13,826 nucleotides of DNA from JBEIDK01 sp040383485. GTDB lineage: Bacteria; Bacteroidota; Bacteroidia; UBA4408. The DNA lies in NCBI GenBank assembly GCA_040383485.1, contig JBEIDK010000084.1, positions 1 through 13,826 of the forward strand. Reading direction: 5' to 3'. Below, piece after piece: positions 8,901-13,826 of the stretch (positions are counted from its first letter, which is position 1; every line of letters starts with the position of its first letter). Made by a program: the position numbers and the translations under genes. The notes under the pieces are model-generated. The model did not search any database. It was given only the letters and a program-made list of their open reading frames with translations, and was not told the origin of the DNA.

Positions 8901-11900
8901 AATGAAAAAATGTATTGTATTTAATAACACAAGCGATTCAATTACAGGAAATCCATCCAACGCAAACCACATTACCAATTATCTCAATGGTCGTTGGCGT
9001 AATGGTACTGCTTTGACATACGGAGGAAATGGTACAGGTGGAGCAACAAATTGTAGCTATTTTGCACCTTGGACAACTGACCCTAACAACCCCACAAATT
9101 GGGAACTTACCACAGCTGCAGATTATAGAATTTTACAAAGCACAGATAGTATGATTTTAGCTCCAAATGCAAGTTCAACCTTAGAAACAGCATTTTTGTT
9201 TCAACGCTCATCAGTAAGTAACATGCAATCAGCTTTCGATTTAAAAAGTCGCGCTACACTTGTTCAAAACTATTATAATACAAATTTAAACAGTGACACT
9301 TCATTATCTATAACTATCACCTCCACTAACGCTACCATCTGTTCAGGTCAAAACGTAACCTTTGCAGCTACGGCAGCCAATGCAGGCACAGGCTTTACCT
9401 TTCAATGGTTTAAAAATGGTCAACCCATAGTAGGTGCAAATAGTGCAACTTATAGTAGCACAACCTTTACAAATGGTGATATTATTGTTGCCTATGTAGT
9501 AACCTCACTAAGCCAAACAGCACAAAGTAATAGCATAACTGTTACAGTAAATTCATCAGTTGCACCAACTATAAATATTACAGCATCACAAACGACCATT
9601 TGTTCCGGTACAACGGTATTTTTAAATGCCAGTAATATTAATGGAGGTACTAGCCCAAGCTATCAATGGTTTAAAAATGGTAATGTATTATCAGGCTTTA
9701 CAGCCGATACATTAATAAGTAACTCATTTGCTAACAACGATATTATTACTTGTGTATTAACCAGCAATGCAGCTTGTGCAAGCCCAAGTGTGGTAACCAG
9801 TAACAGCATATCTTTTGTAGTAAATGCTTCACCAAACTTAGCTGTTAATCCAGTAGCAGCAGCAGTGTGTGCAGGAAGTCCATCGGAAACGCTAACTGCA
9901 AGCGGCGCAACTACTTACAGTTGGAGCCCGGCAATAGGATTAAACAGCACAACAACAGCACAAGTAATAGCCAGCCCAACTTCAAGCACCACCTACACAG
10001 TTACAGGCACAAGCAATGGTTGTATTGCAACAGCCCAAGCAGTTGTAACTTATACCAATAGTGGAACTGCATCATTAGCCATTGCAGCTACCCAAACAAG
10101 TATTTGTGCAGGTAACAATGTAATATTTACGGCCATACCGTCGTATGGTGGCACAGGACCTACTTACCAATGGAAAAAGAACGGTGTAAATATACTCGGT
10201 GCTATAGCTTACATTTATTCAAGCAGTTCGTTACAAAATAACGATGTAATTACCTGTACAATGGTAAGCAATGACCCTTGTGTAACAACAACCAATGCAA
10301 CAAGTAATAGTATTAGTATTACTGTTAATCCATCATCAACGCCAACGGTAAGTATTTTATCAAACGGTTCAACAATTTGTGCTGGAAGCAATGTAACTTT
10401 TACTGCAACTCCGGCATTTGGAGGCAACGCACCTACCTATGTATGGAAAATTAATGGAGTAATAGCAAGCACATCGGGAGCAACCTTTAGTAGCAGCAGT
10501 TTAAGTAATAATGATACAGTTCGTTGCTACATGACTTCTAATGCAGTATGTGCAATACCAGCAACGGTAAACTCAAATGCAGTAATTATGAATGTATCAC
10601 CATTGCTAACACCAACTATTGGCATTACTGCCTCACAAAACAATATATGCAGTGGCACATCAGTAACCTTTACAGCAAGCATTAGCAATGGTGGCTCATC
10701 ACCCACTTATCAATGGCAAAAGAATAACATCAATATTACAGGGGCCACTTCCGCTAGTTATACATCAAGCACATTAAATAATAATGACGCTATTACATGT
10801 ATCTTAACAAGCAATGCAACCTGCGCTACTCCAACAAATGCAAGCAGTAATAGCATTAGTATGGCAGTTACACAGTCAGGTGTGGCAAGCGTTCAAGCAG
10901 CCTCATCAACAGGAAGTATCATTTGTGCCAATGCAAGCAACAGTGTTATATTTATTGCCACTCCAACAAACGGTGGCTCATCACCAACCTATCAATGGTA
11001 TTTGAATGGAGCGGCAGTATCAGGTCAAACAAGTACTTTATACATGCCATCACTTATTAATAACCTAGATAGTGTTCGCTGCGTTATGACATCTAATGCA
11101 ACTTGTATTCCGCAAACGGTAGTATCATCGGCATTGGTGGTGATGTCAGTATTACCCAACGTAACAGCCTCTATTACCATCACAAGCACCGCAAGTACCA
11201 TTTGTAAAGGCACAAGGGTCATATTTACAGCAACAGCAGGAGCTGGCATTACCAATCCATTATATCAATGGAGAATAAATGGCATTAACATACCCCAAGA
11301 AACAGGTTCAGTATTTAATTCAACAACCCTTAATAATGGTGATGACGTATCGGCATTGCTGTTTAGTGCAACAGAGTGTTTGAGTAGCAACAATGTAGCC
11401 TCAAATAACATTACCATGAGCGTAAACCAAAGTAATTTTGGGGTAGGATTTACAGCTAATACACAAACACCAAGCGCAAGCAGTCAGTTTAAAGTACAGT
11501 TTACAAATAATACTACAAACACAAGCAACAAAAATTTTATATGGTATTATGGTGATGGCACTAACTTTACAGGTCAAACATCTCAAGACCATTACTACCC
11601 ATCAAACGGAGTGTATGGCGTAGCATTAAAAGTAGTTGATACACAAACAGGTTGCGCCGATTCGTTAAGCAAGAGCAACTACATTACTTGTTTGGGTAGT
11701 AGCAGTAACTGTAACCAAACCATTGCACTCTCTCCAACTGCCAATAGTATTGCAGGTTGTCAAGGAGGTAGTGTAAAAATAAGCTGCACTACCAATGCTA
11801 CTAATCCAACGTATCAATGGAATAAAAACGGTATACCATTGGGTGGTGAAACACAAAGTTCATACATAGCAACATCGCAAGGAAATTATACCGTCACAGT

Positions 11901-13032
11901 TTATAGCAATGGAGGATGCCCTGTAACATCAAATGGAAAACAAATAACGTTTAACAGTCCATCAACGGCGGCACCTGTAATCACCCAAACGGGAGTTTTT
12001 CAATCATGCACTCAAAATTCAGTAACGCTAACAGTAAATAGTGGTTACACATCATACATGTGGAGTACCGGTGAAACCACGCAAAGCATCAGCGTAAGCC
12101 AGTCAGGTTTATATTCAGTGATGGGTACAAACGCGTTGGGTTGTAACCGACAATCGAACCCAATGGCAGTAAACAACTCTACTGTAGCTGCTCCAGAAAT
12201 TTGTATGGTATTGGTTGACTCTATTATCAACAAAAATGTAATTGTTTGGGAAAAGCCAGTTACAACTGATATTGATAGCTTTATTGTGTTTAAAGAAACT
12301 AACCAACAAAGTGTTTACGTACGTGTGGGTGGAAAACCATACGCTGCATTATCGGAATTTACAGACAGCAGCTCAAACCCAAGCCAACATGCCGATGTTT
12401 ACAAATTAGCCATAAAGGATAGCTGTGGTAATTTAACTTTACCAAGTTTATATCACCGAACCATACATTTACAAATAACACCCAACATTGGTACCTCACG
12501 CGTGTTGAGTTGGAACAATAACTTAGGCTATATATCACAAAGCTATGTGATAAACCGCGGACATATTGGTAGCATGCACCCTATAGACACCATCGCAGGC
12601 ACAGAAAACACCTATACAGATTATCCGCCAGCAAATGAGCCAAGCGATACATTGTACAGAGTGGATATTGTTTATAGTCAGCCGTGTAACTCTACTAAAA
12701 ACTTACAAGCAGCAAGAGTGCGTTGTACTTCAAATGGTGGCACAAATAAAACTTTGGTGGGCACAACTGACGGCATCAATGAAATTGCACAATCAATTGA
12801 TTTTAGCTTATTCCCTAACCCTGCAAAGGATGTGTTGAATATTGAGGTTAATTCTAAGTTCCATGTTCTGAATTCTAAGTTGGTGATTATGGATGTGGTG
12901 GGTAAAGAGGTTTCATTTAACTATCTACCATCTACAAACGACAATCTACTTACTATTAACATCGAACATTTAAGCAAAGGTGTTTATTTTGTAAGAGTTG
13001 GTAATACAGTTAAGAAATTGGTGGTGGAGTAA
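5941..13032 (+). CDS. Giant T9SS type A cargo protein with Asp-box head and Ig/PKD stalk
   Basis: This is a 2363-residue cell-surface or secreted protein. Residues 1-20 are a signal peptide ending S-Y-A-Q. The head (about 21-530) has two Asp-box-like motifs, SPNGGTSF (75-82) and TTNAGVTW (276-283), suggesting a BNR/sialidase-like beta-propeller without a recognisable sialidase active site. Residues 602-702 resemble a cadherin-like bacterial Ig domain (NVLANDYD, VTYTPAAGYVG). Residues 705-1115 form a conserved Bacteroidota domain of unknown function with FEVPKGSGK, ASALWLGGIDAGGQLH, and a calcium-loop-like DANSNGIYEPQNGDYP at 849-864. Ig-like units follow at about 1121-1204, 1208-1295, 1297-1372 (a WSP...GLN variety), 1376-1464, 1468-1553, 1557-1644, 1647-1737 and 1742-1829. 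Next are PKD (1833-1915, WYYGDGT), two more Ig-like units, an Fn3-like region (2083-2260) and the sorting domain (2287-2363). The likely role is adhesion or ligand binding at the surface; no enzyme activity can be assigned. The ATG is fixed by the signal peptide. The frame is intact over its full length. Confidence 0.9.
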   Translation: MRKIYTLVALAVSALISYAQPLTRISMGSSANLFSVIVTESNCLTANQDLNSIMFTKRRNTSTAGASGIVENAVSPNGGTSFDSTLVVVPDDAVHSCRYPSGTFVNPTPGNTNAANAFAVASGPWHMGGPWQGNYFGSIKLSGANNNVNYIDNLNLLGAQKSDFAYYSIQSCDNGKVYVLGGYYDDANGTTALAQGYRYAVLHIGTLNTGSNSFTWTTKTFPHPFRTDAVSGLKNVYTTPICAFSQDGNVGYVIYIGEDSIHFNENKSYQPIIYKTTNAGVTWTEMPYYSFAKLAHLLPFLRSTNSGSKRPFFDRQNGFDATVDATNNLHIFCNVRACSSDNLDSLDYTWNNQNLLCDVYSTITGWDAIVLDSLKTTQATTTSTPWQASDGSGGNVSGARLQISRTQNGQKIFYGWADTDYNLATDTAWFSDIGINLHSDIFVKGLDVATKLLTPTTNITANDAVLHGNCDWMYFSNITLKNGSTYKLPFSRTYSRNGTFNAIASVQHEFISGAQLTDAQFTIAPHAVCANFTPNVNVNNNIATATLPGNTNTPFIYSWDNDFYEGANTKTLANGNHTVSIVNSIGCAYSTNFNVSSSVASVPFAINDNASTTTNTPVLINVLANDYDTASVINPLTLDLNTGIAGTQSSFSNALGSWLADTSGNVTYTPAAGYVGNAVKTYSVQNIGGGLSNVATITVTVVNPNSAFASNYLDTNKIKARFKNNFEFFWDSQSGASSFEVPKGSGKNAHFASALWLGGIDAGGQLHAAAQTYSQTGVDYQYGPVATSRTANNYATRYNRLWKVNKSQIQNHIANFNDTAYNIPEVILNWPANGNTSNGEAAQLAPFYDANSNGIYEPQNGDYPKIKGDQCIYMIFNDDIIHTETSGSNPFKFDIHVMAYEVAGQSNAIDTTIFLQYKIVNRSSNTYHGLRMGIWNDFDLGYYVDDLPGTDVGKNMAFMYNADNNDETSAGYGANPPAIGSILLNKTMKKCIVFNNTSDSITGNPSNANHITNYLNGRWRNGTALTYGGNGTGGATNCSYFAPWTTDPNNPTNWELTTAADYRILQSTDSMILAPNASSTLETAFLFQRSSVSNMQSAFDLKSRATLVQNYYNTNLNSDTSLSITITSTNATICSGQNVTFAATAANAGTGFTFQWFKNGQPIVGANSATYSSTTFTNGDIIVAYVVTSLSQTAQSNSITVTVNSSVAPTINITASQTTICSGTTVFLNASNINGGTSPSYQWFKNGNVLSGFTADTLISNSFANNDIITCVLTSNAACASPSVVTSNSISFVVNASPNLAVNPVAAAVCAGSPSETLTASGATTYSWSPAIGLNSTTTAQVIASPTSSTTYTVTGTSNGCIATAQAVVTYTNSGTASLAIAATQTSICAGNNVIFTAIPSYGGTGPTYQWKKNGVNILGAIAYIYSSSSLQNNDVITCTMVSNDPCVTTTNATSNSISITVNPSSTPTVSILSNGSTICAGSNVTFTATPAFGGNAPTYVWKINGVIASTSGATFSSSSLSNNDTVRCYMTSNAVCAIPATVNSNAVIMNVSPLLTPTIGITASQNNICSGTSVTFTASISNGGSSPTYQWQKNNINITGATSASYTSSTLNNNDAITCILTSNATCATPTNASSNSISMAVTQSGVASVQAASSTGSIICANASNSVIFIATPTNGGSSPTYQWYLNGAAVSGQTSTLYMPSLINNLDSVRCVMTSNATCIPQTVVSSALVVMSVLPNVTASITITSTASTICKGTRVIFTATAGAGITNPLYQWRINGINIPQETGSVFNSTTLNNGDDVSALLFSATECLSSNNVASNNITMSVNQSNFGVGFTANTQTPSASSQFKVQFTNNTTNTSNKNFIWYYGDGTNFTGQTSQDHYYPSNGVYGVALKVVDTQTGCADSLSKSNYITCLGSSSNCNQTIALSPTANSIAGCQGGSVKISCTTNATNPTYQWNKNGIPLGGETQSSYIATSQGNYTVTVYSNGGCPVTSNGKQITFNSPSTAAPVITQTGVFQSCTQNSVTLTVNSGYTSYMWSTGETTQSISVSQSGLYSVMGTNALGCNRQSNPMAVNNSTVAAPEICMVLVDSIINKNVIVWEKPVTTDIDSFIVFKETNQQSVYVRVGGKPYAALSEFTDSSSNPSQHADVYKLAIKDSCGNLTLPSLYHRTIHLQITPNIGTSRVLSWNNNLGYISQSYVINRGHIGSMHPIDTIAGTENTYTDYPPANEPSDTLYRVDIVYSQPCNSTKNLQAARVRCTSNGGTNKTLVGTTDGINEIAQSIDFSLFPNPAKDVLNIEVNSKFHVLNSKLVIMDVVGKEVSFNYLPSTNDNLLTINIEHLSKGVYFVRVGNTVKKLVVE
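8053..9285 (+). other. Conserved Bacteroidota domain of unknown function in the giant protein
   Basis: Residues 705-1115 form one non-repetitive globular block between the cadherin-like Ig domain and the Ig array. Landmarks are FFWDSQSG (728-735), FEVPKGSGK, ASALWLGGIDAGGQLH, the acidic loop with D849, N851, N853, G854 and E857, GDYPKIKGDQ, MIFNDDIIHTE, and GIWNDFDLGYYVDD (933-946). I remember blocks like this in other Bacteroidota T9SS proteins but know no function. The loop spacing resembles EF-hand or thrombospondin type 3 calcium loops, which is an inference. Many aromatic and acidic residues would suit ligand binding, but no catalytic set is recognisable. Confidence 0.6.
9301..11427 (+). 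repeat. Tandem Ig-like module array of the giant protein
   Basis: Eight consecutive modules of about 75-90 residues cover residues 1121-1829. Each has an opening T-x-x-(I/V)-C-(S/A)-G motif, then Y-(Q/V)-W-x-x-N-G, then N-N-D-x-(I/V)-x-C with a closing T-S-N-x-x-C. The paired cysteines would form one disulfide per module. Modules five and six share very similar DNA around GGTGGCTCATCACC (near 10690 and 10973), a sign of past recombination. The third unit (1297-1372) is a different kind, with W-S-P, G-L-N and T-Y-T-V-T. Such arrays normally act as extended stalks. Confidence 0.85.
11161..13032 (+). repeat. Shared C-terminal stalk, copy 2
   Basis: Residues 1741-2363 match residues 822-1447 of the 1447-residue protein in order and length. 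The DNA has diverged strongly at silent sites. For example, the identical peptide AIKDSCGNLTLPS is encoded at 4950-4988 and 12409-12447 with 13 differences in 39 bases. The exception is the terminal sorting domain, which is much more alike. Confidence 0.88.
12813..13032 (+). repeat. Near-identical sorting-domain DNA, copy 2
   Basis: This is the partner of 5360-5579: a 220-base gapless alignment with about 20 differences and a 57-base identical run at 12889-12945. It encodes the T9SS type A sorting domain from F-P-N-P-A-K to the final K-K-L-V-V-E. Confidence 0.92.
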
Positions 13033-13037
13033 TAACC

Positions 13038-13147
13038 CGTCATTGCGAGCGTAGCGAAGCACCACGAAGTAGCATCAACGCAAAAAAGATTACATGTTGA
13101 TAATCTCAAAAGAGACTGCTTCGCCTGAGACATGACTCGCAGTGACG
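13038..13147. repeat. REP-like interrupted palindrome
   Basis: The outer arms CGTCATTGCGAG (13038-13049) and CTCGCAGTGACG (13136-13147) pair at 11 of 12 positions. Inner arms GCGAAGCA (13054-13061) and TGCTTCGC (13117-13124) pair perfectly. The centre can form smaller competing stems, such as AGATTA (13087-13092) with TAATCT (13101-13106) or ATCAAC (13074-13079) with GTTGAT (13096-13101). Its local GC content is well above its surroundings. From memory, GTCATTGCGAGCG-type sequences are abundant intergenic repeats in many Bacteroidota and other bacterial genomes. The element starts 5 bases after the stop of the giant gene and could form a 3' hairpin that stops transcription or protects the mRNA. 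No transposase is nearby. Confidence 0.75.
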
Positions 13148-13166
13148 AACAAATGATAAATTAGTT

Positions 13167-13199
13167 ATGAAAAAAAAATACACATTAATATTCTTTTAG
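13167..13199 (+). pseudogene. Possible 5' relic of a secreted-protein gene
   Basis: An ATG followed by nine A residues encodes the ten-residue peptide MKKKYTLIFF and then TAG. It resembles the beginning of the signal peptide of the giant gene (MRKIYTLVAL), and the nine bases TACACATTA are identical in both. It may be the stub of a deleted or interrupted secreted-protein gene, with the HEPN/nucleotidyltransferase pair now occupying the place downstream. A chance short ORF in AT-rich DNA is an equally fair reading. Confidence 0.25.
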
Positions 13200-13225
13200 C
13201 AATCTGGTGATACTATACTAAACAT

Positions 13226-13618
13226 TTGACAAAACAAGAACACATAGAATATTGGAAGGAACAAGCAGAAAGTAGCTGGTTAGCGGCCGAAGGCATGATT
13301 GAAAAGAAGCAATATATGATGGCACTTTTCTGTTGGCATTTGGCTTTGGAAAAAATGTTTAAAGCAGCTTGGGTAATGAATAATCTTGAAAATCATCCGC
13401 CACGAATTCATAGTTTGATATATTTGCATGAAGTAGCTAAATTAGATTTACCTATTGAACTGCAAGACGAATTTAAAATGATAGATGCTTGGAATATTGA
13501 AGGACGTTATCCTGACTATCAAACTAAACTCTATAAATCAATAAAAATAGAATACATAAAAAGTGTTGAACCAACCATAACTAAACTAAAACTATGCTTA
13601 CAAGAGATACTGCAATAA
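13226..13618 (+). CDS. HEPN domain protein, partner of a minimal nucleotidyltransferase
   Basis: This is a 130-residue soluble, mostly helical protein of the HEPN family (PF05168 type), the usual size for that family. Family signs are the N-terminal helix with W-x-x-x-A-x-x-M (about residues 18-24), YMMALFCWHLALEKMFKA (30-47), a His-Ser-Leu segment at 62-64 and RYPDY at 94-98. HEPN proteins pair with nucleotidyltransferases, some as toxin and antitoxin (HepT/MntA, in which HepT is an RNase neutralised by AMPylation). The Arg-x4-6-His RNase motif is not visible here: the only Arg-to-His candidates are R60-x-H62 and R60-x7-H68. It may therefore be a non-nuclease HEPN of the RYPDY kind. The start is TTG: the frame is closed by TGA at 13208-13210 and no ATG occurs before residue 24, inside the conserved part. 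It overlaps the next gene by 25 bases, implying co-translation. Confidence 0.85.
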   Translation: MTKQEHIEYWKEQAESSWLAAEGMIEKKQYMMALFCWHLALEKMFKAAWVMNNLENHPPRIHSLIYLHEVAKLDLPIELQDEFKMIDAWNIEGRYPDYQTKLYKSIKIEYIKSVEPTITKLKLCLQEILQ

Positions 13619-13826
13619 TCACTGCACAGCATTTTATTGCCGATTTAATTAAATTAGGTTACAACCCACAACAAGCATACTTGTTTGGCTCTGCCGTAAA
13701 TGGCAATATACACGAATATTCAGATATTGACCTTGCTCTTTGGGATAATAAATTTACAGGAATTATGCACGAAGATGTAGCAACCTTAAAGCTACTTTTC
13801 AGAAACTACAAACAAATTGAACTGCA
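13594..13826 (+). CDS. Minimal nucleotidyltransferase (MNT), 5' part
   Basis: The first 77 residues of a small nucleotidyltransferase are visible; the gene runs off the right edge. The active-site motif is complete: L30-F31-G32-S33, ten residues, then D44-I45-D46-L47, i.e. Gly-Ser-x10-Asp-x-Asp, the signature of the MNT/MntA branch of the DNA polymerase beta superfamily. The two aspartates bind the metals used to transfer a nucleotide, and family members such as MntA AMPylate their HEPN partner. Full-length family members are usually about 100-140 residues, so roughly half is missing. The ATG lies 22 bases before the HEPN stop in another frame, giving a 25-base overlap and suggesting an operon with translational coupling. 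The family is secure; whether the pair works as a toxin-antitoxin system is uncertain. Confidence 0.88.
   Translation, partial: MLTRDTAIITAQHFIADLIKLGYNPQQAYLFGSAVNGNIHEYSDIDLALWDNKFTGIMHEDVATLKLLFRNYKQIEL

Noticed and set aside
5941..9300. The head of the giant protein as an active sialidase
   Set aside because: Only two Asp-box-like motifs are visible. The arginine triad and the catalytic Tyr/Glu arrangement of sialidases could not be recognised, so no enzyme activity is claimed.
9301..11427. Regularly spaced similar blocks that might suggest a CRISPR array or satellite DNA
   Set aside because: The period is about 230-270 bases, in one continuous open frame with conserved Cys, Trp and Tyr codons. 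The repetition is that of protein domains.
13170..13178. A run of nine A residues that could allow a slippage-switched start joining the upstream ATG to the HEPN gene
   Set aside because: Both alternative frames meet stop codons before the HEPN gene: TAA at 13186-13188 in one, and TGA at 13208-13210 in the HEPN frame itself. Slippage therefore cannot fuse them.

Overview
The window comes from a low-GC Bacteroidota (Bacteroidetes) genome, most likely an environmental member of the Chitinophagales, Sphingobacteriales or Flavobacteriales type. The main evidence is two large secreted proteins that end in a type A C-terminal sorting domain of the type IX secretion system (T9SS), a system restricted to this phylum. 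Weak or absent Shine-Dalgarno sequences, AT-rich intergenic DNA and Asn/Thr/Ser-rich Ig-like modules fit the same assignment. The exact genus cannot be read from the sequence.

Layout. Bases 1-87 are the 3' end of a small DUF2442-type gene. A probable two-gene operon follows: a 349-residue secreted parallel beta-helix protein (165-1214) and, 21 bases later, a 1447-residue T9SS cargo protein (1236-5579). The second protein carries four tandem EYFxDxDPGxGxG modules, an Ig-like array, a PKD domain and a sorting domain. A 17-bp perfect hairpin (5605-5649) ends the operon. About 290 bases of AT-rich DNA lead into a single 2363-residue T9SS cargo gene (5941-13032). It has an Asp-box (BNR-like) head, a cadherin-like Ig domain, a conserved Bacteroidota domain of unknown function with a calcium-loop-like motif, a long Ig-like array, PKD and a sorting domain. 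A REP-like interrupted palindrome (13038-13147) begins just after its stop, followed by a 10-codon signal-peptide-like ORF that may be a gene relic. The window ends in an overlapping HEPN / minimal nucleotidyltransferase pair (13226-13618 and 13594 to the edge).

How the genes fit together. The two large proteins have unrelated N-terminal heads but share a collinear C-terminal stalk of about 625 residues (Ig, PKD, Ig, Ig, Fn3-like, sorting domain). I read this as a reusable surface-display cassette. Within the stalk the last 220 bp (the sorting domain through the stop codon) are about 91% identical in DNA, while a region a few hundred bases upstream is saturated with synonymous changes even where the protein is identical. 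That contrast suggests gene conversion or cassette exchange and is the strongest unexplained signal here. The proteins probably act at the cell surface as adhesins or structural or binding proteins; no catalytic centre was recognised. The small genes at both edges belong to families often found in toxin-antitoxin-like modules. I found no phage, CRISPR, tRNA, rRNA or transposase gene, and no convincing wholly new system.
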